A stretch of DNA of 64,000 nt from assembly GCA_021186555.1 (NCBI GenBank), contig JAJKFL010000042.1:18018521-18082520 (forward strand), written 5' to 3'. Below are positions 1 to 11,040 of this stretch, piece after piece. Both the position numbers and the translations under genes were made by a program. Source of the DNA: Reticulitermes speratus. Lineage: Eukaryota > Arthropoda > Insecta > Blattodea > Rhinotermitidae. The notes under the pieces were generated by a model. The model did no database searches, was not told where the DNA came from, and saw only the letters and a list, made by a program, of their open reading frames with translations. Position 1 is the stretch's first letter, and every line of letters begins with the position of its first letter.

Positions 1-10
1 CGTATCCCTG

Positions 11-350
11 CTGTATTTAATTTAAAAAAGGTAAAGCAATCCCATTACAGGCCTTGACAGGCCCTTAGGGATCCAGGAGGATGAGGCTCCCAGATTTTTC
101 AGACAATCAGCACATGAAGGTGGTAAGGTTGTCAGCCCTACGCACCGGCCGCCTTAACCCTCCAGGAAAGATTCCTGGTACTCATTTCTGTTAGAGGCTG
201 AGTCGACCTCAGGGCCATAGTGCGACCGGAACGATTATGTCAATGAAAAATTCCAGTGACACCATCGGGAATTGAACCCGCGACGTTCCGGTTTGTAGCG
301 TAGTGCCTCAACCAACTACGCCACCGCACGCCCCTTCTGTATTTAATTTA
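11..350 (-). mobile_element. tRNA-derived SINE, family 1, complete, with target duplication
   Basis: A full-length SINE in minus orientation, about 25-336. Read on the minus strand, the tRNA-like head lies near 336-260, with an A box (TGGCGTAGTTGG) and a B box (GGTTCAATTCC). The tail ends in a CTTTACC-type sequence near 28-36. A 14-bp direct repeat, CTGTATTTAATTTA, flanks it at 11-24 and 337-350 and marks the insertion site. Other copies are at 12233-12527, 20331-20471 and 53538-53816. The tRNA-like head is not a functional tRNA gene: it runs straight into the SINE body and no cloverleaf is completed. Confidence 0.85.
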
Positions 351-1895
351 CACAAACAATATATGAATCTTATTTTAATTAACTGTTGGTGTCAGGGTAT
401 GGTTTGCGTAAATAAAGTGGAGACTTTAAACTCCATACTTTAACAGACTGGCACTTTTGGTCAGCTGTGAGGTTATATGGTGCCTTCATGTAGAACACCA
501 TTCCACATTTTTCTAGTATAAAGCCGCAAGTGCCATACATGTAATTACTTGCTTGAGTGCCACTGCATGGATTTGGTGTGCATTCTCATTATTGGTATTC
601 ATCCAGGTTCAGGGTTTTGTAGCTTGTCACCCTCTGGGTCAGCTAAAGCAGTTAACGCCATGATTCATTTGGACAGAGCCTGGGAATTAAAAGAGTTGTA
701 ATCATTTGTGACATTTTACACTTTCCAGCATGTAGAAATATCTACAGAATGAAATCTGTTACAGTAGTTTGCAGAAGCATGTTGTACAATAAATCTAGAC
801 CTGTGGTATTCCTAAAAGAACAAAAGTTTGTGCACTGACAATTTTAGCATCATACAGGTATATTTAACAGGATGGTTGGTACAGATGGTGTTTCCAGTCA
901 GAACTGGCTTAGGTACATTTTCAGCAAATGCTACATGTACAGTCTATTGATGGTAGTCATGTGTCACAGGAACATGACACAGGTGATAGATAGGTAAAGG
1001 GACAAAACTTGGGCAAAGAAAGGAGAGACACTGTATCAGTTAGATGCATTTGAATTTAGACATGCAGTAGGCCTATGTAAGGAAAGTTTTCAAGCCTGCA
1101 GTTTATGCTTGTGCTGCGAACATAGAACTAAGCAGACATGGAAATGCGGATTACATTATTTAGAAATAATCTGATAGTTGTGGAAGTAAAAGTGGAAGTA
1201 CAATGGTGAAATAATGCAGTTACCTATCTACTAAGAAGGATGAATTTGCAAAGTATGGAAGTAACAATATGACACACATGCACACATATATACATATATT
1301 TAATTGTAAGTATTTTATGTAGAGTATTATGAAAGAAAATTGATGGAGCCAGAAAGTAAATTTGTCTGCTGAAAACTCCAGCTATGGAGGTGTTCTCTGT
1401 TTACTGCATAACTGAAACATGATGTTCGAAGAGCTCACTAAATGTCTTTTATGACGTGTTAAACTGCAAAGCAGTACATACATATGTTTGTTGATGTCAT
1501 GTACAGTATTTTCTTAGTGTCAGCTTCATGTCAGAATGTCAAATTTGACCTGTAAAATACAAGTCAAGAAAATGTAGGAAATTCTGTCTAATATAGCTTA
1601 TTCTTATAAAGCAACCATTAATTTTGTAAGGATTACAAACTAACCACTTTGCTTTCTGAGGCCATTCACGATCCTCCATTGTATAAGACTGAACAAAATT
1701 GGCTGGTTAGCTGGAAACTGAAATTGGTATTCAGTTAATATGGATGATGGCTAAATGTTACATGGTTTTATTTTGTAGATTCATTTTCAGTGTGTGTTCA
1801 CCCACTCATGTTTCCTGTTTTCTTAATCCAGACTCAAAAGTGTTAGCTGTTTTGACATATACATGTGACATTTACATTTGTTATTAATGTAATTA
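351..1895. other. Non-coding stretch, nothing recognised
   Basis: AT-rich sequence with frequent stops in all frames. No repeat family, RNA gene or exon could be recognised. It lies far upstream of the only host gene. Confidence 0.5.
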
Positions 1896-2340
1896 GGCGC
1901 ATTTGCAAAATTGCAAAAAGCGACTATTAGCTTCATCATGTCGGTCTGTCTGTCTGTCCGTCCATCTGTCCGCATGGAACAACTCGGCTCCCACTGGACA
2001 GATTTTTATGACATTTGGTATTTGAGTATTTTTCGAAAATCTGTCAAAAAAAATTCAAGTTTTATTCAAATCTGACAAGAATAACAGGAACTTTACATGA
2101 AGACCAATATACATTTATGATCATATCTCGCTGGATTCTTCTTAGACTAAGAAATGTTTCAGACAAAAGTTGTAGAGAAAATCAAAACACACATTTTATG
2201 TTCAATTACCTCTTTTTTTTTGGAAATCGTGCCGTTGATGAGATAATGTGGAAAAATATTGCAGAGCTGGACAGGCCACAGATGACAATAAAATATGGTG
2301 CATACGCATTTCATGCTAGATAACTAAGGCTACAGACACA
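1896..2340 (+). repeat. Unclassified interspersed repeat with GTCTGTCC run (family V), copy 1
   Basis: This block starts with GGCGCATTTGCAAAA, passes through a run of GTCTGTCCGTCC-like units near 1945-1975, and continues for about 450 bp to TAACTAAGGCTACAGACACA. A clearly homologous copy lies in inverse orientation at 21955-22430 and matches along nearly the whole length, including a conserved GAGATAATGTGGAAAAATAT near 2240. Shorter relatives are at 6945-7095 and 45755-45960. An open frame at 2015-2323 is a chance product of the repeat: the 22-kb copy does not preserve it. No terminal inverted repeat or transposase is visible, so the class is unknown. Confidence 0.7.
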
Positions 2341-3143
2341 CATTTATAATACTTAATACTTACTGCTTTTCCATGGCAACAGTGGTTACATGAATGTGCC
2401 TGAATGTTACGTTATATGTGCACTGCCTGTCTTGTTTTAGTACCTTTAGTCAGAACACAGCAATTTGCTGTAATTTTACTAACAATCCTTCTTATACTTC
2501 AACTAAGTTGAATTATATGACATCACAACTCAGGTGACAGCATTCTTTATAATGACTGCCATGAAAATTTCAAAGCTCTTAAAATAACTTGCTCCTTTCA
2601 AAAGTTGAAGTATTCACTGTTGAATTTTGTAGTTCAATTTCAATCTTCCTATCATGTCTGTTGTACATACATGAACTTAAAATCCCCAGAATGACCATGT
2701 CTTTTCAACATGACGTTTGATATGCATATTCCTTCTCAGGTCTTGTAAAGTTGGAGGGAGGGGGGTGAGGATGTTGCTCTCGGAGGACTGCCAGCAAGAA
2801 TTGCAGACAAAAGAAGAACTATTGCAGCTAAGCATGGAGTCTGCTCACCATATGAGGGGGCAATTATGAAATTATCTAAAAGGCAACAAATTCTTAGTTT
2901 ATGTCTTTCTGTTGTGGTATTACCTGTCACACAACTTTCTTTTCATATTGTAAAATATGATAAAACATGTATTACGAATTTTCAGTTACAACCATGGACG
3001 TACACTGCATAGTCATGGTAAACTAACTGTTGATAATCAGACATGTGGTGATACAGTATTTTTTACTCAAAATAACTCATACCAATATTAACGTCTTGAG
3101 GTTTCTCACACGTTTTGAGAATATTCTGTATTATATCTTATGG
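2341..3143. other. Non-coding stretch, nothing recognised
   Basis: AT-rich, no supported exon, repeat family or RNA gene. A purine-rich patch near 2750-2770 makes a short spurious minus-strand frame. Confidence 0.5.
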
Positions 3144-3187
3144 TACAGTACAGTACAATACAATACAATACAATACAATACAGTAGA
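3144..3187. repeat. Microsatellite of 5-bp units (ACAGT/ACAAT)
   Basis: A run of about eight 5-bp units alternating ACAGT and ACAAT. It causes the apparent coding potential of the surrounding frame at 3030-3512. Confidence 0.9.
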
Positions 3188-3443
3188 GTGTATCTTATCA
3201 CATACTTTTTGCTATAGTTTGGGGTCATGGAATGCCATAAAAGTTGTAAAGCTCCTGTACAGCAGGCAACCTAACATACTGACATGTTTGTCCACTTCTC
3301 TGAAAGGGTGCAAGGCTCATGTTTATAATGGAGGAGCACCTGTACTCGAAAGCAAATGTACTGCCTCGGAACACATGACCTTCCTTTGCCTAGCAAAACT
3401 TTTGTTTAAAATCATTGAGAAATCTACATTACATAAGACTCAG

Positions 3444-3585
3444 GTCTTCTGGAATATGACGCCATGCTCCCTCCATACTCACGGTACAAGCAGAAAACTG
3501 CTTAGACGCTGAAGATGAAGGCAGCAAGCTCCTCGAGACGTTGGTAACTGTTTACCAGTCAACATGGCATCGTGTCCCAAAAGAC
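3444..3585 (+). repeat. Decayed fold-back element with hammerhead-like core
   Basis: The left arm beginning GTCTTCTGGAATATGACG pairs imperfectly with the right arm ending ATCGTGTCCCAAAAGAC. Between them lies CTGAAGA, a hairpin-forming segment and GAGAC, at about 3512-3542. The same layout with better conservation occurs at 19291-19478, 30060-30239 and 60017-60094. GAAA has become GAGA, so an old copy is likely. A second weak relative (TTGAAGATG followed by GGAAACGTCGG) sits at about 3866-3903. Confidence 0.5.
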
Positions 3586-4109
3586 TTGAATTGTAATCTT
3601 CATCACTGCGAAAACTTTAAATCTTGCATCTAGAAAGCAGTTGAGGCATATCTCAGTCTTCATTTTTGGTGCACGCTGTATTTAAAATTTCTTTAAATTT
3701 GAAAATTGCAGCTTTTTTTTCTTTATAAATGACATTTGGTTTTGTATTTTTGTTTTATTTGACATACTGTAAAGAATTTAGGAAACCCTAAGAAACACAA
3801 AGTTCTGAGAAATGTATAAAACATATGTAAGGTGTCCTTGTTCTTTATACTTGGACATTTCGATCCTTGAAGATGAAACTACTACGTTATCTGGAAACGT
3901 CGGAAATCAGCTACTAGTGAACCGGCTTCATATCTCAGAAGACGGATACCTCATCTGCACCACTACGAAAATTTACAAACTCTCAAACAAAACATGCATG
4001 CATGTGTTGCAAATATTCTTAGTTCTAGCAGAGCTAATAACAAGACAGGCACCATACTGAGGTGTACGAACTATTAACAGAAAAGGTAAAGATATTTCTG
4101 TGCATAATT

Positions 4110-4330
4110 TAGCACTACACCGTGAAGGCGTATGGTGGAGTAAAGGTACCCACGCATCAACCTCGGCACTAGCTGGAGATGAGTGGTCAGTCCCCCCCCC
4201 ATCGCCCGTCTCTTAATATTTGGGTAAAGTTCTCCGATGCCTATTATATAGGAGGCTGGGTGGACCCCAAAATCAGACTGGATACTTAAGAGAAGAGAGA
4301 AATGTCTTGCTCCTGCCGGTAGTCGAAGAC
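4110..4330 (-). mobile_element. Decayed tRNA-derived SINE, family 2, partial
   Basis: The minus strand shows the middle of SINE family 2: a GTCCAGTCTGATTTTGGGGTCCACCCAGCC-like segment at 4258-4285, and the accompanying CTCCTATATAATAGG and GTGCCGAGGTTGA stretches. The tRNA-like head is missing or unrecognisable. Better copies are at 28191-28485 and 49603-49890. Confidence 0.5.
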
Positions 4331-4771
4331 GAATCCTCGATCGTCAGGCCATGGCATAGGCAGAGCTGTCTTGGCTCTCTCAAAGCCATTCTCATGACAG
4401 AAAGTGTTGCTGTCTTGGGACAGCAAATCCTGCAAATAGAGCATTTGCTGGCAGATCTCTCGAAGACATTCTATATAGATGTGTCAGTGGCGCTTCCCGA
4501 AACGTCTCATGTTTTCTGCAGATGTAGCCGTCTGTGCTGGCGCTCTTCCAGCCAGCTCTTTAAGTGAAATCTAAGTGCGATAACCTTCGTTTCCACTCGC
4601 CAGTAAAGGAGTCTGATGGCCGTAACCTTCGGTAATATGTTTCTGGTTACACGTGACCTCCAGTTTACTGTAGAGCTCCGGTGATAAGATGATGCTGCCC
4701 ACCATAGGTACATAACTGACTCCATGGAGTAGAGCCCTGTTTGTTTCTGAAGGAAGATAATAGGTCTTCAG

Positions 4772-5353
4772 CTAGTTAAGAAATTCCCCGCATTTTATGG
4801 AACCCGGAGGTTCATTACCGCGTTCACAAGAGCCCGTCACTATTCTGAGCCAGATCGATCCCGTCCATGCCGAACCATCCCACTTCTTGAATATCCATTT
4901 TAATATTATCCTCCTATCTACGCTTAAGTCTTCCAAGTGGTTCTTTCCATCAGGCCTCCACACGAAAATCCTGTTTGCACCTCTCCTCTCCCCAGTACGT
5001 GCTACATGCCCCGCCATCTCATTCTTCTTGATTTGATCACTCGAATAATATTTCGTGAGTAGAGATTTTAAAGCTCCTCGTTCACTTCTTCACTCCCCTG
5101 TTACCCCGTTTCTCTTAGGACTAAATATCTTCCTCAGCACCCTATTCTTGAACACACTCAGTGTGAGAGACCAAGTGTCATACCCGTATAAAACAATAGG
5201 CATAATTATAGCAAAGTTATAGTCGTGGGCCCCTGTCAGCCCAGCACGGCGCGTCGTAAGTATGGGGCTATCTGCGAGTATATTGAATAAGCAGTCACGG
5301 ACAGCCGTAAAGGGGCGGTTCTCTAGCTTGGGGGTTGGGCGAGGTGCTAACAA
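4772..5353 (-). pseudogene. LINE reverse-transcriptase C-terminal fragment
   Basis: Two minus-strand open segments form the C-terminal part of a LINE reverse transcriptase broken by a frameshift. Segment 5353-5090 contains VLYGYDTWSLTL and VLRKIFSPKRNGVTGE, matching the usual VLYGCETWSLTL region. Segment 5017-4772 contains AGHVARTGERRGANRIFV, matching the usual WAGHVARMGE region. The 3' end, CAGCTAGTTAAGAAATTCC on the plus strand near 4770, recurs at 35217-35233, so both copies share the same terminus. It is 5'-truncated and not functional. Confidence 0.75.
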
Positions 5354-5589
5354 CTCACCATAAATTTATCATGTTACAAACCATTCACTAATGTCTCGGG
5401 ACTGCACATAGCAGGAGTCAATTTGGAAGTGACTTGTGACACATTGGGTGTTCCGTTGTCGAACCAGTGGAGCCGCCTTCAACGTGGATCTTCCTGCTTA
5501 AAATAAAGCCGTAATACCTACGTTTTTCCATCTAGATTTGATCACGTTAATGATAAGCATAAAAACTTCATGACAAGCTACTCACTTCG

Positions 5590-5790
5590 CAGTTCTGTCC
5601 TGCTTCCTGTTACTTCTGCCCTCCTAGGACCAAATACTTGTTCAATATCTTTTTCTCAAACTCTGTTCCTCCTCCATGATGTACGCTAAATTTCACACCC
5701 ATACATTACAGCAGGTACAGTTATAGTTTCGGATATTAATTTTGGAAATAATCTGGACGCGCTGGTGCATAGACCCTCCCAGACTCTGCC
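5590..5790 (-). pseudogene. Second LINE reverse-transcriptase fragment
   Basis: On the minus strand a short segment reads SETITVPAVMYGCEIW, then, after stops, FGPRRAEVTGS. These correspond to the YGCETW and FGPKRDEVTG landmarks of the LINE at 4772-5353. It is heavily interrupted. It may be an older copy or a displaced part of the same element. Confidence 0.5.
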
Positions 5791-5856
5791 GAGGTTCGAC
5801 CAAGTCCAGCCCATAGAAGATGAAAGCAGGCGAAAAGCATTGTGGCATGCTGAGTA

Positions 5857-6169
5857 ACTTATGCTTGTGGCCGTGCCATGGCTCATGCTTGTGGCCGTGC
5901 CATGGCTCAGGCGGTTAGTCGCCGGCCTCTCACCGCGGAGGCCCGGGTTCGATCCCGGGTCGGTCCATGTGGGATTTGTGGTGGACAAAGTGGCACTGTA
6001 CTTCGGTTTTCCCCTGTCAATTTCATTCCACCCGTGCTCCATTAAAACGGAAAAGCGGAAAAAACCTCATCATCTTCCTCATAGGGTTGCACAATAAGCC
6101 TTCAAGGCTTCGGTGCGTCCGTAGCAACTGCTAAGGGGCCCTTCAATAAAAAAAAAACTTAGGCTTGTA
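5857..6169 (+). mobile_element. tRNA-derived SINE, family 3, with duplicated head
   Basis: The head reads TGGCTCAGGCGGTTAGTCGC (A box region) and GGTTCGATCCC (B box). The body contains TGTGGTGGACAAAGTGGCAC, and the 3' end is an A-rich run at 6146-6157. The imperfect direct repeat AACTTATGCTTGT (5857-5869) / AACTTAGGCTTGT (6157-6169) is a plausible target duplication. The first 24 bp are duplicated in tandem (5861-5884 and 5885-5908), including 8 bp that appear to be target sequence. Minus-strand relatives lie at 17150-17337 and 45335-45478. Confidence 0.75.
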
Positions 6170-6944
6170 GGGAACTGGGGCTGGGTACCCTAGCCTCAAA
6201 TATCATTATGATTGTCATAGTCGTGTTCTTAACCACAAACGAAGATGCCAGTGGATACATGTCGCTTTAAATTTTACTCTTGTCTCGTCTTTTGTCACAG
6301 CTGATTCTCTTAGACGTCTGTCAGGACGACACAGTGCACACGAACGGGAACGCACAGCACATCCATATCCCTCCCTGTGTTTGGGCTGTCCAACACAGTA
6401 CGTATTCTAGACCTGAGTTTCTCAGAATTTGATGTTGCCGACCAGTATGTATCTCCAAAAGTCTTTACAAACCAGTATACAGCTAGACCTACTTATTCAT
6501 GAGTTCGGCTTTATGGAGTAACAAACCATGTCAAAACGTAGCCGTAGTAATGTCCGCAGTGCGTAATATTTCTGGGGCGTTCGCTGCATTCCTAGATTTT
6601 AAATTTGTCACTGTTTCCAAGGAAAGCACGGACTATACAAGTATTTCAAATGTGCCTTTTCACATTTCTCGTAACACACTGTAAGGTTGCTCTGTATCTT
6701 AGTAACAGATTTGCAGTCGGTCGTAATCGGTGTCTCGTAAACTGCGAGATGTCGTATTTCTTGCCTTGAACTCGTAAATGATTAGAATTAATATTGATCA
6801 TATTGGAATTTTATGTTTGGATCGTCAGCTCTTATTTCACAAAAAAGAACACTGTCAGAATTACAAAGAAGAGTTACGGCGAGACGTCAGAAATACACGC
6901 CGGTCCTTAAATGAAGACTGTTGTTTTTGTCCGATTTAACCGAA
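6170..6944. other. Non-coding stretch, nothing recognised
   Basis: No exon, repeat family or RNA gene could be supported here. Confidence 0.5.
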
Positions 6945-7095
6945 AACTTAACGCGCTTGCAGATTTTATTGAAAGTCCCAAATATTAAATTTCACGCAAA
7001 TCCTTCCGGTGGGAGTCGCCCTCTACCATACGGACAGACGGACGGGCGGACAGACAGACGAGGTTAATAGTCTCTTTTCGCAATAGTTTTGCGAA
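6945..7095 (-). repeat. Family V repeat fragment
   Basis: The minus strand shows the start of the family V repeat: GCGAAAAGAGACTATTAACC, a run of GTCTGTCCGCCCGTCC-like units, then a GACTCCCACCGGAAGG segment that corresponds to the CTCCCACTGGACAG part of copy 1. Confidence 0.6.
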
Positions 7096-7634
7096 AGCGT
7101 GTGAGAAGTTTCCTGGACCGACACGGTCCGCGGCCCAAGGTGATGGACAATGGCTTCGGCTGCCTGAAAGTTTCACTGAACTTGACAGCTCTCACACATT
7201 GGTGATTATTATTTAGTCGAGGTAATGCATTCCTTAGATCGCGTGGTGTTATTTTTCTCTTCAAGGGAAATTTGATTTGGCAGTAATGATGGCGAAATAT
7301 TAGTTACAAAAAATATTCCAGCAAGAGCTTAATAATGTTCTTTACTCAAAAGAAATCAGCTGACCTGCACAACGTGGGTAAAGTCACTCTCGACGGCAGT
7401 CGGGGTAAAATATATAGATCCTGTCAAAAACCATAAGTCTGTATCCCTGCTTGACCTTCTTTCCAGTTGTCGCCATTTTTAGGTGTTCCGTTGCGCATAC
7501 CACTGTCAAGGTCAACTGCAAACCCAACCGTCACTATCTGTACTTATATTTTCCTGTAATCTAATCAGACCGAAGGAATTAACATGGAGTATATATTCAG
7601 GGAATTGCGATTTCCTGCAGAAGAAAATATTTTT

Positions 7635-7896
7635 TTTCCAATGTCTCGACAGCCCCTTGGGGGCCTAGGCCACCCCATTTTTCGAGGCTTCACGATCACA
7701 CGTTTTAGATAGACAACATTCGGTAGGACTCCTCTGGACGAGGAACCAGCTCGTCGAAGAGACCTCTACCTGACAACAGCCAACACTCACAAGAGACAGA
7801 CATCCATGCCCCCGGTGGGATTCGAACCCACAATCCTAGTAAGCGAGCGGCCGAAGACCCACGCCTTAGACCGCACGGCCACTGGGATCGGCGAAG
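7635..7896 (-). mobile_element. tRNA-Leu-like SINE, family 4
   Basis: Read on the minus strand, it starts at about 7894 with CAGTGGCCGTGCGGTCTAAG, resembling the D-arm of a leucine tRNA, and has the B box GGGTTCGAATCCCACCGGG near 7830-7812. The body contains TGTCTCTTGTGAGTGTTGGC and the 3' part is CCCCCAAGGGGCTGTCGAGA. Flanking GAAGAAAA-type sequences on both sides could be a diverged target duplication. Other copies are at 18925-19100, 37938-38215, 38746-39000 and 55147-55559. This is a SINE head, not a tRNA gene. Confidence 0.8.
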
Positions 7897-8122
7897 AAAA
7901 GAATAAAATGATAATCTAATATTTTTTTCCTGCAGTTCTGAAGTTTTTCGCAGGAATGTGCCCTTGACATTTGTCAACATAGACACCTGTATGCTGGAGC
8001 AATAAGAAGTCAAATGTTTTGTGTTAAGATATGGAGAAAGCAAAACTCGTTCCTGTGCACTCAAGGTCTGAGAGTGTTAGTCTGGCAGTGGTAGAACGTG
8101 TTTGACTATTACAACCATGTGA

Positions 8123-10639
8123 TAGGGGAGACCGAGTTTAGTAGGCACACTTTTCACTTTTTAATTTTTTACAATTTATACAAATGGCACAGAAAAGATA
8201 ATGATACTGGTGGCAAGTGTCATTCTTGGACTATGCAAGAAAATATACTGAAGACGTTATTTCATTAATGAAGCCATGAAAAAGGACCTTTTTCTAACCT
8301 CTGCACCTGTGCCAACTTGCCCCATATAGGGGTAGGTTGGCACATATCATGGGGTAGGTTGGCATATAGTAGGGCCTGATTTATTATTAGTGTCACAAAT
8401 ATTCTGGGACAGCATAAATGACGCTAAGATTATGCTAACAAACTGATTTACAAGCCGTACAAAACTAAGGACAAACATTACAAATTACACTGGAAAATGA
8501 TACTCAGTACAGAAATATATGTCCACAAAACTTCAGAAATCTTCATCTGATACATCCGACTTGCAGTTGCAACAAATATATCCCCAGGAAACGCCAGCTG
8601 TGCATTTTTCATGGGCCCACATTTGGCACTGGGTACATTGAACCCATTTTCCCCCGCTACACTTTTTGAGTATCTGTCCATGCAAACCAAACAAAATGTT
8701 TCCCCACCATTTTCGTCTGAGCAGTTTGTCTGAATTTTCCTCACTATTTTCTTCTTCTTAGAATCTCTTGCAGGGTTATTGAAAAGGCTCTTCCTGCTCC
8801 CCGTCTGATGTATTTTTCCTTTTGCCACTTGTCTCGATTTCTGCTTGTCTTGCAAGGCTGCTTTCACTGGCGTATCAGTCAGGATTGCTGTACCTCTTTT
8901 CTTTCTAGTAGCGTTTGCTGTTCCTTTCCTGCCTGTAGCTTTAGGAAAAGGACGGACAAGTTCAGAGTCAAGGACATGCTTGAGGAAGGATTTGTTTCTG
9001 CAGGTGCTCTTTTGGATGAACCTGGTTCGGGAGATTGAATTATTGAGGGGCCTGGTCCTGCAGACTCATCATGTTTAATGTTTCCATTACTATAATTCAA
9101 TGCTGCAGAGTCTGTGGCCGGCTCTGGTCTGTGTGTTACATAGGAAGAGAGAAATTCCTCATCACCAAAGACATCTCTGTTGTAGGGATAAATTCCAGTG
9201 GCCAGGAATCCAGCCTTGATTTTTGCAGGAGTAGCTGCAGAGTCGAGAGACATGTTGATAACTCCAGGTAAATCGTAAATGGTCATCGTTTGTCCTGGGT
9301 GGTTTGTGATCCATGCGCCACATGCACGATTGACATAGGTCTTTAGTGGCCCAAAGACACTCCTATCAAGCGGCTGCAGCTTGTGACTACAATGAGGTGG
9401 GAAGGACAGAACTGTCACGCCGTTTTCCTTGCAGTAATCGAGTGCAGCGATTGACAAATGCGAATCATGATTGTCCAAGGGAAGAACTACTGGTCGTTCT
9501 TTTGAAGGTTTCACGTGGGAAACAAAATGTTTCACAAACTTCAAAAAATGTTCCGCCTTCATCCATCCAGTAGGATTAGCATCACCTTCACTACCTGCAG
9601 GAGCACCATTCAAGAAATGGGCACGAAAGTTCACCCTGGGGAAAATGAAAAATGGCGGCACTGTGTTTCCTGTCGCTGAAACGGCCAGGGCTAAAGTTAT
9701 TAATTTTCCACGTTCAGCAAACACCAGTCTCCCTATTTGTTTGCAATCACGGCGCCCAATAACTCTATCAGGTTTCTGCACGGTTGTTACGCCCGTTTCG
9801 TCCATGTTCCATATGTCGCCCGGCCCAACCCGCAGTCGATCAATCACTTCTTTCAAATTATCAAAGAAGGCATTAACATTAGTCTTGTTAAAACTTGAAG
9901 CCCTACTTATGCCTGGCGAGTTTTCTTGTACCCAATACTGAATGTCGGATTCTGTAAAATTTCCCTTACATCATCCTCGGAAGCTCTGCTGCAATATCTC
10001 GTCAGAGAGCGAAACGGGATCCCAAAATCTCTTGCTACAATTCTAATCGACCTGTTTTATATTCTGACTGCCCTAACTGCTCGAAGAACTGTATCTGGGG
10101 CAATATTTGCCCTTTCAGTTTTCCTTTTGTATGTTCTGGGTATAATTATGCTTCCTACAACAAAATTGAAATGACAGAACAAGAAACGTACAGAATGCTG
10201 CACTGTTGACCGCGCAGTAAGCTGGCACGGTGAGTCAACTTGCCCCGTAGCAAATGTGCCAGCTAGACCCAACACGAACTTTCAGTTTTGAGGTTGGTTT
10301 CCTCTGAAATTAAATGCACAAGAAAGACTGTTACTTATCAGTCACATTGCCACATATATACTGCATAATTACATACCTTTGGTTCAGATAAAACCCTAGC
10401 AGCCTTCTCAATAATACGTATTTACCAAACTGTTGTAAAATTACTCGGCGCTGTGCAAAACACACACAACCAAATTTTGCTTCCGATACAGCTCTGAGCA
10501 CACTGCCAAGTAACTTCCCTGCAATGAAGGATGTTGCTCTTCATACTGCCTCACAGGTGGTGCGCTCTTACAAAGGATAGGCGAGATATTGACGTTGTGC
10601 CAACTTACCCGTGTAGTCAACTAAACCCGGTCTCCCCTA
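8123..10639 (-). mobile_element. pogo/Tigger-type DNA transposon, complete ends, inactivated
   Basis: The element spans 8125-10637 (2513 bp). It has matching ends: GGGGAGACCGAGTTTAGT at 8125-8142, and the inverse complement of 10620-10637 reads GGGGAGACCGGGTTTAGT (17 of 18 identical). TA dinucleotides at 8123-8124 and 10638-10639 fit the TA target duplication of the pogo/Tc1 superfamily. Inside lies a broken minus-strand transposase (8533-10143). Subterminal repeats of a GGTAGGTTGGCA type occur at 8331-8368. Confidence 0.9.
8533..10143 (-). pseudogene. Tigger/jerky-like DDE transposase pseudogene
   Basis: The longest open part (9856-8879) carries the DDE_1 core: IWNMDETGVTT (first Asp) and LPLDNHDSHLS (second Asp), then SFPPHCSHKLQPLDRSVFGP. 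The N-terminal DNA-binding region is recognisable as PRTYKRKTERANIAP just upstream of VLRAVRAV, but the expected start codon is ATA near 10143-10141 and a TAA stop sits at 10059-10057. The text then jumps from a partial helix-turn-helix to SRASSFNKTNVNAFFDNL near 9917, so much of the CENP-B-like domain is deleted. Further frameshifts occur near 8990 and 8655. After the last one a Cys/His finger (CTQCQMWAHEKC, then CCNC) ends at a stop at 8533-8535. The copy cannot make an active protein. Confidence 0.88.
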
Positions 10640-10973
10640 TAGTTGTACTTACTACCCAAGTCATTACTACTGGATGCGCTAATTTCTTCAGTACCACTGA
10701 ACGTCGCATCCAGATTTGTATTCTGGTAGTCCGGGTTACAATTCCTGGCTCGAAGACCAGTTGTGATTCACACCGTAGTTGCCATGACAACCATTGTTGC
10801 CAGGTTGTGAGGTCTTTGAGGTACGAGGTCTTAGCAAACAACGAGAGACCATGTTTACTGCGAGGTACGGACTGAGGTCGAAGAAACATTTTATCATCGA
10901 GCATATAATACAAAAGAAAGAATGGTTGTTACATAAATAACACTACGTGTTCCGTCTGACACAACCTTTATTT
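10640..10973. other. Non-coding stretch, nothing recognised
   Basis: Frames at 10531-10875 and 10617-10913 overlap the transposon end and show no family features. Confidence 0.4.
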
Positions 10974-11040
10974 ATTTATTTTTTCAAAAGTTACATGCTT
11001 CGATCAAGCCGATCGTCATCAGGTGTTTATTTTATACAAA
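10974..11040 (-). repeat. Isolated hammerhead-like motif
   Basis: On the minus strand CCTGATGACGATCGGCTTGA is followed by TCGAAGCATGTAAC. This gives CTGATGA, a stem pairing CGATC with GATCG, and GAAG in place of GAAA. No pairing arm was found nearby. It looks like a degenerate relative of the motifs in the fold-back elements at 18 to 63 kb. Confidence 0.4.

Noticed and set aside
3030..3512. 160-residue plus-strand gene
   Set aside because: The frame passes through a 5-bp microsatellite and ends in a fold-back element.
9471..9941. 156-residue plus-strand gene
   Set aside because: It is the antisense shadow of the Tigger transposase.
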